Assembly: GCA_963753845.1 (NCBI GenBank) | Contig: CAVWEI010000005.1 | Location: 62,001 to 126,000, forward strand | Length of the DNA: 64,000 nucleotides | Direction: 5' to 3' | Source: Thiosocius sp963753845 | GTDB lineage: Bacteria; Pseudomonadota; Gammaproteobacteria; Chromatiales; Chromatiaceae | In this document: positions 56,419-64,000 of the stretch, piece after piece | How positions within the stretch are numbered: position 1 is the stretch's first letter | Layout: every line of letters begins with the position of its first letter | Position numbers and translations under genes: made by a program | The notes under the pieces: model-generated | The model's input: only the letters and a program-made list of their open reading frames with translations | The model's database searches: none | Told to the model about the DNA's origin: nothing

Positions 56419-57209
56419 CGGGTTTGCAGTTCAGGATGCTGGCCCTGATTCTTGTGGTGCTTCTGGCAGCGGGCTGCGCACAGAAAACCTTGCGGGACGA
56501 TGGCGGCGATCCCGATGCCACCGGTAACATCGGTTCTCCGCTGGCGCGACCGAGTCCCGCAGATGTCTATATCGACCTGTCGGGTGCCTATCTGCGCGAC
56601 GGCCGGCTTACCGATGCGTTCATGAATGCAAAAAAAGCGGTCATCGTCGATCCGCAGCTGAGTAATGCGCACTACATGCTTGCCCTGGTGTATCAGCGTC
56701 TGGGTGAGACCGGGTCGGCCGAGGCCTCTTACCAGCGGGCAGTGTCCCTGGACAGCCGCAACCCGGTGGCCCTCAACGCCTTTGGTTCTTTCCTGTGTGA
56801 GCAGGGGCGTTACAAAGAGTCGGATCCTTATTTTCAGCGCGCATTGTCGAATCCGCTGTACTCTACGCCCTGGATTGCCTGGAGCAACGCGGGGTGGTGT
56901 GCGGAGAAGGCGGGGGACACTGCACGTGCGGAGCAGGACTATCGCGAGGCGCTGGGCCTCAATTCGCGCTTCGCGCCGAGCCTGTTGGGCATGGCGAGGT
57001 TGAGTTATGCGGATGCAAACTATCTTTCGGCACGCGCCTATCTCCAAAGATACGCCGAAGTGGCGCCGCAAACCGCGGAAAGCCTGTGGCTTGGTGTGCA
57101 GACGGAGTATCAGTTGGGCGACAAGAATCAGATGGCGAGCTACTCGCTGAAGCTGAGGGCAATGTACCCGGATTCCGAGCAGGCCAAATACCTTAAAACG
57201 ATTGAGTGA
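56415..57209 (+). CDS. pilF: Type IV pilus biogenesis lipoprotein PilF/PilW
   Basis: The 264-residue outer-membrane lipoprotein has a lipobox (LLAAGC, Cys19) and several TPR repeats (DVYIDLSGAYLRDGRLTDA, HYMLALVYQRLGETGSAE, NAFGSFLCEQGRYKESD). PilF helps the PilQ secretin assemble. The position between rlmN and rodZ is the conserved gammaproteobacterial context; no other pilus genes lie in the window. Confidence 0.92.
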   Translation: MTGLQFRMLALILVVLLAAGCAQKTLRDDGGDPDATGNIGSPLARPSPADVYIDLSGAYLRDGRLTDAFMNAKKAVIVDPQLSNAHYMLALVYQRLGETGSAEASYQRAVSLDSRNPVALNAFGSFLCEQGRYKESDPYFQRALSNPLYSTPWIAWSNAGWCAEKAGDTARAEQDYREALGLNSRFAPSLLGMARLSYADANYLSARAYLQRYAEVAPQTAESLWLGVQTEYQLGDKNQMASYSLKLRAMYPDSEQAKYLKTIE

Positions 57210-57212
57210 GCT

Positions 57213-58280
57213 ATGAGCGCCGTAATGTCGGATCAATCAAGTAACAACGTGGCAGAACTGTTTTCACCGGGGCCGGGTGAGCGCTTGCGCGCCGCGCGCC
57301 TGTCGATGGGCTATGACCTGGCGAAGATTGCCAGCGAGCTGCACCTCACGATTCTGGTCGTGGAGGCGCTGGAGGCGGATGACTATCACAATGTCGGTGC
57401 ACGCGTGTTCGCGCGCGGCTACCTCAGAAACTACGCCAGGATCGTCGGCATGCCGGTCGAATCCATACTGCGCCAGTTTGACGAGAAATGGCCCGATGAC
57501 GGGGCCCTGCATTCTATGGTCAAGGAATCCCCGACACTGCCGGCCGATGGCGGGCCCAGCCGCGGCTGGGCGGGGGCCATGACCTGGTTGATGGCCATCG
57601 GTCTGATCGCCCTGTTCCTGATGTGGTGGCGAGGTTATCTCGACGAGATCGTGCCGCAACAGATCCGTGCAAGCAACGTGGTGGACGGCCTTAAGTTTTC
57701 GGTAGGCACGGCGTCGGAAGACATGGGTGCCCTGGAGCCGCCACCGGACAATGCCGTCGTCCCGCAGGAGGGTGGCCTGCGTCTGCCGGCACCATCGCCG
57801 GCATCCGATCAGCAGCCGTCTGCGAGGGGGGCAACGGATTCGCTTGCCCTGCCGCCTGCCAGTTCCGGTGCGGGCGAGAGTGAACCGTCATCGACCAAAC
57901 CGCCGGGTTCGACGCAAGAGACCGCTTCGGCCCTCGTGCCGCAGGCCCCCCCTGCGTCGGCGCCGGCGCAGTTGCCGGCGGATGCGACATCGGCCGATTC
58001 AGCCGGACGTGACGGCGAAGGTGCGCCCGTTGTGGACGGTAGCAAGCAGGTCGTGATCACCTTCAACGCCCCGAGCTGGGTGGACGTGCGTGACAGCGAA
58101 CGCAAGTTCAAGCTGTTCGGTGAGGTGTCCAAGGGTTCGCGCAAGGTGCTGGGTGGCCAGCCCCCGTATAAAATGGTCATCGGCAATGCCCAGGCAGTGT
58201 CGATTACCGTGAACGGCGAGCCCTTCGATCTGGCGCCTTATGCGAAAGGTAATGTGGCGCGCTTTACGCTCGATCCCTGA
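57213..58280 (+). CDS. rodZ: RodZ-like cytoskeletal HTH protein
   Basis: The 355-residue bitopic protein has an N-terminal helix-turn-helix domain (GERLRAARLSMGYDLAKIASEL, about residues 22-90), one transmembrane helix (about 120-138), a long Pro/Ser/Ala-rich periplasmic linker and a C-terminal DUF4115 domain (VITFNAPSWVDVRDSERKFKLFGE). RodZ ties MreB to the membrane in rod-shape control. It starts three bases after pilF. In many relatives ispG follows; here a terminator and hisS do. Confidence 0.9.
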   Translation: MSAVMSDQSSNNVAELFSPGPGERLRAARLSMGYDLAKIASELHLTILVVEALEADDYHNVGARVFARGYLRNYARIVGMPVESILRQFDEKWPDDGALHSMVKESPTLPADGGPSRGWAGAMTWLMAIGLIALFLMWWRGYLDEIVPQQIRASNVVDGLKFSVGTASEDMGALEPPPDNAVVPQEGGLRLPAPSPASDQQPSARGATDSLALPPASSGAGESEPSSTKPPGSTQETASALVPQAPPASAPAQLPADATSADSAGRDGEGAPVVDGSKQVVITFNAPSWVDVRDSERKFKLFGEVSKGSRKVLGGQPPYKMVIGNAQAVSITVNGEPFDLAPYAKGNVARFTLDP

Positions 58281-58309
58281 GCAACCGGCGCCGACCCGTT
58301 CCACATTGC

Positions 58310-58338
58310 GCCCCGCATTGCGGGGCTTTGGTTTTTTT
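58310..58338 (+). terminator. Intrinsic terminator after rodZ
   Basis: GCCCCG, a CATTG loop and CGGGGC make a 6-bp GC stem at 58310-58326, followed by TTTGG and seven T residues to 58338. It separates rodZ from hisS, whose start lies 17 bases beyond, so read-through or attenuation of hisS is conceivable. Confidence 0.8.
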
Positions 58339-58354
58339 GAACAAGACGTCCCCA

Positions 58355-59629
58355 ATGGCAAAAAGTATCCAGGCAATTCGCGGCATGCGCGACGTGCTCC
58401 CCCAACAGACCCCCCTGTGGCAGTTTCTGGAGGGTCGAGTTGCGGCCGTGCTGGCATCCTACGGCTACCGGGAGATCCGCATGCCCATACTGGAGATGAC
58501 CGAGCTGTTCAAGCGCTCGATCGGTGAGGTGACCGATATCGTCGAGAAGGAGATGTATACCTTCGACGACCGCAATGGCGACAGCCTGACGCTGCGCCCC
58601 GAGGGCACGGCCGGCTGTGTGCGTGCCGCTATGGAGAACGGTTTGCTGCACAATCAGACCCAGCGCCTCTGGTACCAGGGTCCGATGTTCCGCCACGAAC
58701 GGCCACAGAAGGGCCGTTACCGGCAGTTCCACCAGATAGGCGTCGAGGCCTACGGAATGAGCGGGCCCGACATCGATGCCGAGGTGATCCTGGTCACCGC
58801 GCGTATCTGGGAGGCGCTGGGTATCGAGGGGCTGGAACTGCAGCTGAATACTTTGGGTACACAGGAAGAGCGCGCGGCCTACCGTGATGAACTGGTTGGC
58901 TATTTCGAGGCCCACGCCGATTCGCTGGATGAGGACAGCAGGCGGCGTCTGGCTACCAATCCCCTGCGTATCCTGGACAGCAAGAATCCGGGCATGCGGG
59001 AGACGCTGGACGGCGCACCCAGCCTCATGGATCACCTCGGAGAGGAATCGCGGTTGCACCTTGGATTCGTCTGCGAAATTCTCGAGAGTGTCGGCGTGCG
59101 ATACGTGATCAATCCACGGCTGGTGCGCGGACTCGATTACTATTCCCGCACCGTGTTCGAGTGGGTCACAAACCGGCTGGGCGCGCAGGGTACGGTTTGT
59201 GCCGGTGGTCGCTATGACGGTCTGGTGGAACAACTGGGTGGCAGGCCGGTACCGGCGGTCGGGTTTGCGATGGGTCTGGAGCGCCTGGTTGCGGTGCTGG
59301 AAGAGGTCAATCCCGGGGCAGCCGAAGCCGCGGTGGATATCTATCTGGTGTTGCTGGGTGATGCTGCGGTGCGCGAGGGCCTGACAATGGCTGAAGAACT
59401 GAGAGATGCCCTGCCCGGGATCGAGGTGGTCAGCAATTGTGGCGGAGGCAGCATCAAGGCGCAGTTCAAAAGGGCCGATCGCAGCGGGGCCCTGTTTGCA
59501 CTGGTCCTCGGCGATACCGAGATTGCCGGCGGGACCGTGGTGCTGAAGTCCCTGCGTTCCGACGAGGAGCAGATATCGGTCGCGCGTGACGATCTGATCG
59601 ACGCGCTGAGCCGCCGGTTTGACGGCTGA
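58355..59629 (+). CDS. hisS: Histidyl-tRNA synthetase
   Basis: The 424-residue class II synthetase charges tRNA-His. Motif 2 is in MFRHERPQKGRYRQFHQIG, and the histidine-specific blocks RGLDYYSRTVFEWV and GGRYDGLVEQLGGR are intact; the C-terminal anticodon-binding domain follows. ATG 58355 gives MAKSIQAIRGMRDVLP, nearly the E. coli start; the frame upstream lies inside the terminator. Its downstream neighbours yfgM and bamB are in the normal order. Confidence 0.97.
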   Translation: MAKSIQAIRGMRDVLPQQTPLWQFLEGRVAAVLASYGYREIRMPILEMTELFKRSIGEVTDIVEKEMYTFDDRNGDSLTLRPEGTAGCVRAAMENGLLHNQTQRLWYQGPMFRHERPQKGRYRQFHQIGVEAYGMSGPDIDAEVILVTARIWEALGIEGLELQLNTLGTQEERAAYRDELVGYFEAHADSLDEDSRRRLATNPLRILDSKNPGMRETLDGAPSLMDHLGEESRLHLGFVCEILESVGVRYVINPRLVRGLDYYSRTVFEWVTNRLGAQGTVCAGGRYDGLVEQLGGRPVPAVGFAMGLERLVAVLEEVNPGAAEAAVDIYLVLLGDAAVREGLTMAEELRDALPGIEVVSNCGGGSIKAQFKRADRSGALFALVLGDTEIAGGTVVLKSLRSDEEQISVARDDLIDALSRRFDG

Positions 59630-59667
59630 AACGAAACGGGTTCGACTTTTTTGCGGAGTTTGCAGAC

Positions 59668-60303
59668 ATGAGTACATACCAGACCGAAGAGGAACAGGTC
59701 GAGGCCATCAAGAAGTGGTGGAAAGATAATGGCAAATCCGTCATCGGCGGTATCGTGCTTGGTTTCGCGATCATCGGTGGCTGGAAGGGCTGGCAGGGTT
59801 ATGAGCGCAGCCAGGGGGAGGCCGCATCGGCTTATTTCGATGGTATGCGTCAGGCGGTGCAAACCGGGCAGACCGACAAGGCGATCGAAGACGGCAAACG
59901 GCTGATCGGTGAGTTCGGCGGCACGGCCTATGCGGGTTTTGCCGCTCTGGAGCTGGCCAGGTTGTCTTATCAGGGTGGCGAAAAGGCGGCGGCACGCAAC
60001 CATCTGCAGTGGGTCAGCGATTCCGCGCCGGATGCATCGATCCGTGAGCTGGCACGCCTGCGCCTGGGTCAGCTGCTGCTGGACATGAACGAGTTGGATG
60101 CGCTGCAGACTCTGCTGGGTGCCACACCCATGCCGGCCTTTGCGGGTGAGTTCGCGGTGTTGCGTGGTGACTTCGAGCGTGTCCGGGGCAACGATGAAGC
60201 GGCCCGCGAGGCCTACCGGGAGGCCCTGGCCAAGGGCGTCGATGATGAGAGTCTGCTGCGTATGAAACTGGTTGATGTCGGCGGCCAGACCCCGACTTCC
60301 TGA
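59668..60303 (+). CDS. yfgM: YfgM family membrane-anchored TPR protein
   Basis: The 211-residue protein has a short cytoplasmic start (YQTEEEQVEAIKKWWKDNG), one transmembrane helix (about residues 29-48, VIGGIVLGFAIIGGW) and a periplasmic TPR region. YfgM associates with the SecYEG-PpiD chaperone complex and supports periplasmic folding and stress responses. It lies between hisS and bamB as in E. coli and ends seven bases before bamB. Confidence 0.93.
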   Translation: MSTYQTEEEQVEAIKKWWKDNGKSVIGGIVLGFAIIGGWKGWQGYERSQGEAASAYFDGMRQAVQTGQTDKAIEDGKRLIGEFGGTAYAGFAALELARLSYQGGEKAAARNHLQWVSDSAPDASIRELARLRLGQLLLDMNELDALQTLLGATPMPAFAGEFAVLRGDFERVRGNDEAAREAYREALAKGVDDESLLRMKLVDVGGQTPTS

Positions 60304-60310
60304 GGAAACA

Positions 60311-61471
60311 ATGATGCGACGTCTGTCTCTGATATTGCCCGTAGCGTTTTTGGGCGGGTGCGGCACCTTTGCAGATCCCACCGAGTGGTTGGGGAGCCCG
60401 CAGGTCGTGGAGCCGGCGGAGCTGGTCGAGTTACAGAACGGCGTTCAACCGCAGACCATCTGGTCACAAGACGTCGGTTCAGGCACCGACGATCAGCGTC
60501 TCAGCCTGGAGCCGCGCATTGTCGGGGGCACCGTATATGTCACCGATGCGGAGGGCTTGGTGCAGGCGCTGGATGCGGCGTCAGGCAGTCGCCGCTGGCA
60601 GGTGGATCTGGAGGTTCCGGCCTCCGGCGGGCCGGGTGTGGGCGAAGGCCTGGTGCTGATCGGCACCAGCGATGCCGAGATCATCGCCCTGAGTGCCGAA
60701 AACGGTGAAGAGAGATGGCGGGTGACCGTGTCCAGTGAGGTGTTGTCTACGCCAGCGGCGAGTAACGGCGTGGTGATCGTGCATGCCAACGACGGCAAAA
60801 TTTTCGGGCTCGAGGCGACCAATGGCAATGAGCGCTGGCGCTATGAACGCGAGGTGCCGACCCTCACCTTGCGTGGCAGCGGTTCACCGGTTGTTGCCGG
60901 TGGTGCGGTCTACGTCGGCATGGCGGGTGGCAAACTGGTGGCCCTGAGGATCGACAACGGTAGCCTGTTGTGGGATCTGAACGTGACCATTGCGAGTGGG
61001 CGCTCCGAGTTGGAGCGCATGGCGGATATCGACGGCGAGCCCATCGTGCTCGGTGGGGGCATATTCGTTGCGACCTATCAGGGGGAGGTTGCCGCCATCG
61101 AGGAAAGTAGCGGGCGTGTGGGCTGGCGACGCAAGATGTCCACCTATAGCCGCATGGCGGCCGACCGTCAGGGGCTCTATGTCAGCGATGCAGACGGCGT
61201 GGTATGGGGGCTGGAACTTCAGTCGGGGGCGGCCCGCTGGAGCCAGGATGCACTCAAGAATCGCAGATTGTCGAATGTGGTGGTCGTCCGTGACTTTGTC
61301 GTGGTCGGTGATTTCGAAGGCTATCTGCATTGGCTGAACCACGACGACGGCAGCCTGATTGCACGCACACGCCTCGCGAGCGAGTCTATTTCGACCGGCC
61401 TTCAGGTGGTCGACGGTGTCCTGTATGCCCTGGGTGATGACGGCGAGCTGGCCGCCGTGCGCCTGCCGTAG
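60311..61471 (+). CDS. bamB: Outer membrane assembly lipoprotein BamB
   Basis: The 386-residue lipoprotein has a lipobox (FLGGC, Cys17) and an eight-bladed beta-propeller built from repeats such as GTVYVTDAEGLVQALDAASG and RWQVDLEVPASGG. It is the scaffold lipoprotein of the BAM complex that inserts outer-membrane proteins, binding BamA POTRA domains. ATG 60311 follows AGGAAAC; its end abuts der. Confidence 0.95.
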   Translation: MMRRLSLILPVAFLGGCGTFADPTEWLGSPQVVEPAELVELQNGVQPQTIWSQDVGSGTDDQRLSLEPRIVGGTVYVTDAEGLVQALDAASGSRRWQVDLEVPASGGPGVGEGLVLIGTSDAEIIALSAENGEERWRVTVSSEVLSTPAASNGVVIVHANDGKIFGLEATNGNERWRYEREVPTLTLRGSGSPVVAGGAVYVGMAGGKLVALRIDNGSLLWDLNVTIASGRSELERMADIDGEPIVLGGGIFVATYQGEVAAIEESSGRVGWRRKMSTYSRMAADRQGLYVSDADGVVWGLELQSGAARWSQDALKNRRLSNVVVVRDFVVVGDFEGYLHWLNHDDGSLIARTRLASESISTGLQVVDGVLYALGDDGELAAVRLP

Positions 61472-61472
61472 C

Positions 61473-62867
61473 ATGCTGCCGGTCATCGCCCTGGTCGGGC
61501 GTCCCAATGTCGGGAAGTCCACGCTTTTCAACCGACTCACGCGTTCGCGCGACGCCCTGGTTGCCGACCAGCCGGGACTGACCCGCGACCGCAAGTATGG
61601 TGTCGGGCGCCTGGGTGCGAGGCCCTATGTGGTCGTCGACACGGGCGGCCTTAGCGGCGACGGGAAGGGGGTTGAGATGTTGATGGAGCGCCAGGTGCAG
61701 CTCGCTATAGGCGAGGCGGACATGGTCTTCTTCATCCTGGACGGGCGCGATGGCCTGACTGCCGGGGATCAGATCATCGCCGAGGGATTGCGGCGCACAG
61801 GCAAACCGATCACGGCGGTGGTCAACAAGACCGAGAGCCTGGATTACGATGCCGCAAGCGGTGATTTCTTTTCCCTCGGACTGGGAAAACCGGTGCCCAT
61901 TGCGGCGGCGCATGGTCGCGGCGTACATGGTCTGATCGATGGCGTGCTGGAGACGCTGCCGCCGCCCGAAGGCGACGAAGGTCCCGAGTCCGACCAGGGC
62001 ATACAGATCGCCGTGATCGGCCGCCCCAATGTCGGGAAATCAACCCTGGTCAATCGCCTGCTCGGTGAAGACCGGGTGGTCGCATTCGACCAACCGGGCA
62101 CGACCCGGGACAGCATCTATATCCCGTTCGAGAGCAACGGCAGGCGTTACACCCTGATCGATACCGCAGGTGTCAGGCGACGTGCCCGAATCAGCGAGAC
62201 GGTCGAGAAGTTCAGTGTCATCAAGGCGCTGCAGTCGATGGAGCAGGCGAACGTGGTCCTGCTGGTACTGGATGCGAAGCAGGGGATCTCGGACCAGGAT
62301 GCCGGGCTGGCTGGCCACGTGGTCGACAGCGGACGTGCACTGGTCGTGGTCATAAACAAGTGGGACGGCCTTAGCGGCGACGAGCGCCAGCGGGTGAAGA
62401 GCGAGATGCAGCGGCGACTGCCGTTTCTCGATTTCGCTGACTGGCGTTTCATCTCGGCCCTGCATGGCAGCGGCGTCGGCCATCTGCTGGCGGCAGTGGA
62501 TGCGGCCTACCAGGCGGCGACCTGCGATCTCAAGACGCCTGAACTGACCCGCATACTGGAAGATGCCGTCGCCGAACATCAGCCACCGCTGGTCCATGGG
62601 AGGCGGATCAAGTTGCGGTATGCGCACCAGGGCGGCCGGAACCCACCGATCATCATCGTGCACGGCAATCAGACCGCCGAGGTGCCGGCGAGCTACAAGC
62701 GCTATCTCATGAACCGGTATCGCGGTGTTTTCAATCTGCGCGGTACGCCGTTACGCATCGAATTCAAGACGGGGAAAAACCCCTATGCCGGCCAACGCAA
62801 CAAGCTGACGGACCGGCAGGAGAAAAAGCGTGGCCGGATGATGAAGTTCGTGAAAAAAAAGAAGTAG
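61473..62867 (+). CDS. der: Ribosome assembly GTPase Der
   Basis: The 464-residue GTPase (EngA) has two tandem G domains: GRPNVGKSTLFN with DTGGL near the start, and GRPNVGKSTLVN with DTAGVRRRARI near residue 185. A KH-like domain follows, ending in a Lys/Arg-rich tail (KKRGRMMKFVKKKK). Der is needed for 50S maturation. ATG 61473 is at the natural start, one base after the bamB stop codon. Confidence 0.97.
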   Translation: MLPVIALVGRPNVGKSTLFNRLTRSRDALVADQPGLTRDRKYGVGRLGARPYVVVDTGGLSGDGKGVEMLMERQVQLAIGEADMVFFILDGRDGLTAGDQIIAEGLRRTGKPITAVVNKTESLDYDAASGDFFSLGLGKPVPIAAAHGRGVHGLIDGVLETLPPPEGDEGPESDQGIQIAVIGRPNVGKSTLVNRLLGEDRVVAFDQPGTTRDSIYIPFESNGRRYTLIDTAGVRRRARISETVEKFSVIKALQSMEQANVVLLVLDAKQGISDQDAGLAGHVVDSGRALVVVINKWDGLSGDERQRVKSEMQRRLPFLDFADWRFISALHGSGVGHLLAAVDAAYQAATCDLKTPELTRILEDAVAEHQPPLVHGRRIKLRYAHQGGRNPPIIIVHGNQTAEVPASYKRYLMNRYRGVFNLRGTPLRIEFKTGKNPYAGQRNKLTDRQEKKRGRMMKFVKKKK

Positions 62868-62883
62868 TACCCACGGCGAAGGC

Positions 62884-64000
62884 TCACTCTTCGCCGAGCC
62901 CGTCGGCAACCGCCGCCGCGGGCAACACCCTGTCCACGCTCAATTCCAGGCGACCGTCGGCGAGCAGGGCTTCGAGACGTTCGCCATCCGTGACCTGAGC
63001 GGACCGGGTGACGACACCGCCACCCGGCCAGCGCAATACCGAGTAACCCCTTTGCATGGTCGCGAGCGGGCTCACCGCGTGCAGTTGCCGTGCCGTTGCG
63101 GCCAAACGGTCCCCGTGGCGACGGTGTTCGTGATCCCATGCCTGACGCAGGCGCTCGGGCAGGCCGGCGAATCGCTGTTGCAGACCCTGCAGTCGGCGCG
63201 CGGGGCTTTGGCCGTGCAACCGCCGTGACAGCATGTCGATCCGTTGACGCCTTCTCGCCAAGCCGGCGTCCATGCTGCGCAGCATGCGCAGATCCAGGCC
63301 ATCCAGGCGCTGCTGTTGCTGGCGCAGGCGGCTGGCGGGCGCGGCCCGCTGCATGCGGCCCTTCAGGCGTTCGAGATGCCGATTTTCGGTCACCAGGCGC
63401 CGCTGCAGGGACGCCCGCAGGCGTTGCGACTGCGTGAGGACGGTCTGCAAGAGTGTCGTGGCGTCGGGGCTGATCAGTTCGGCGGCGGCGGAGGGTGTGG
63501 GTGCCCTGCGGTCAGCGACGAAATCGCTGATGGTGAAATCGGTCTCGTGTCCGACGGCGCTGACGACGGGGATATCGGCAGACGCGATCGCGCGCGCCAG
63601 CCGCTCATCGTTGAATGCGGCGAGATCCTCGATCGATCCGCCCCCACGTGTCAGCAGCAGGACATCGCAGTCGCCGCGCTGCAGGGCGATCGTCAGGGCC
63701 TGCAGGAGTTCTCCTGCCGCGTCCTTGCCCTGGACCTGTGCCGGAAAGATGGTCACGGCGAGTTGCGGGGACCTTCTTCTCAGGACCTGGAGCACGTCAC
63801 GGACAGCGGCGCCCGACGGCGAGGTGATGACCCCGAGCCGCAGCGGGAAGGCCGGCAAGGGCCTCTTGCGCGCACTGTCGAACAATCCCTCGGCCTGCAG
63901 TCTGGTCTTCAGCAGTTCGTATTCACGCTGCGCCGAGCCGGCGCCGGCGGGTTCCAGGTGTTCGACGATGAGCTGGAAGTCGCCGCGCGGCTCGTAGAAG
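62884..64000 (-). CDS. xseA: Exonuclease VII large subunit, partial
   Basis: This is the C-terminal part (about 372 residues) of XseA; the 5' end lies beyond the right edge. Visible blocks are FYEPRGDFQLIVEHLEPAGAG at the edge, FPLRLGVITSPSGAAVRDV, LLLTRGGGSIEDLAAFND and PVVSAVGHETDFTISDFVADRRAPTPSAAAEL, the catalytic heart. The long helical C-terminus binds XseB subunits. With XseB it degrades single-stranded DNA. It is convergent with der (16-base gap). Confidence 0.95.
   Translation of the reverse strand, partial: FYEPRGDFQLIVEHLEPAGAGSAQREYELLKTRLQAEGLFDSARKRPLPAFPLRLGVITSPSGAAVRDVLQVLRRRSPQLAVTIFPAQVQGKDAAGELLQALTIALQRGDCDVLLLTRGGGSIEDLAAFNDERLARAIASADIPVVSAVGHETDFTISDFVADRRAPTPSAAAELISPDATTLLQTVLTQSQRLRASLQRRLVTENRHLERLKGRMQRAAPASRLRQQQQRLDGLDLRMLRSMDAGLARRRQRIDMLSRRLHGQSPARRLQGLQQRFAGLPERLRQAWDHEHRRHGDRLAATARQLHAVSPLATMQRGYSVLRWPGGGVVTRSAQVTDGERLEALLADGRLELSVDRVLPAAAVADGLGEE

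Overview
The window is a GC-rich, gene-dense bacterial chromosome segment that reads as gammaproteobacterial. The evidence is the complete iscR-iscS-iscU-iscA-hscB-hscA-fdx-iscX order, the rlmN-pilF-rodZ-hisS-yfgM-bamB-der order, a RelA-type ppGpp synthetase, and SuhB, TrmJ and CysE next to iscR. A two-domain APS kinase like the one described from Thiobacillus denitrificans, a tetraheme c3-type cytochrome, a second CxxCH protein and a SUF operon next to the ISC operon are compatible with a sulfur-oxidising, Chromatiales-like lineage. That placement is inference; there is no rRNA in the window. I saw no tRNA, CRISPR array, prophage or intact insertion sequence.

Layout. Positions 1-8.2 kb hold small or poorly characterised loci: a secreted zincin-like protein, the wreck of a GAF-GGDEF protein, a CidA/LrgB pair, a DUF2950/DUF3300 pair and a membrane alkaline-phosphatase-superfamily enzyme. 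Positions 8.3-14.9 kb hold a lone 2-oxoglutarate dehydrogenase E1, a tetraheme cytochrome, an unusual radical SAM protein and a PanE-type reductase. Positions 15-23.5 kb are accessory-like: AsmA, a frameshifted cytochrome P450, a SugE-type exporter, hemerythrin, a broken CxxCH protein, a Nudix protein and a DMT transporter. Positions 23.5-27.8 kb are one minus-strand unit of lipocalin-like lipoprotein, FtsX-type permease and ATPase. Positions 28.2-32.9 kb are a SUF Fe-S assembly operon (sufBCD, a DUF59 gene, an A-type carrier, sufE) with no sufS. Positions 33-42.3 kb hold an ArsM-like methyltransferase, a gene broken by an in-frame amber stop, a SYLF-domain protein, MgtE, a GAK-type CofD-like protein, a frameshifted cardiolipin synthase and the APS kinase.

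From 42.3 kb to the right edge the content is core housekeeping: suhB/trmJ divergent, cysE, the isc operon (with an RRM RNA-binding gene between iscS and iscU), a DUF1015 gene, relA, ndk, the rlmN-to-der cluster and the convergent xseA, which runs off the edge. Serine acetyltransferase (cysteine supply), the IscS desulfurase, the IscU/SufBCD scaffolds, A-type carriers, HscBA and ferredoxin form one functional theme. The IscS encoded here may also have to supply the sufS-less SUF unit.

Broken reading frames are concentrated between 1 and 40 kb (GAF-GGDEF remnant, DUF3300 tail, P450, CxxCH protein, amber-interrupted gene, cardiolipin synthase); I saw none in the housekeeping half. Several are single-base events, so assembly error and genuine decay both need considering.
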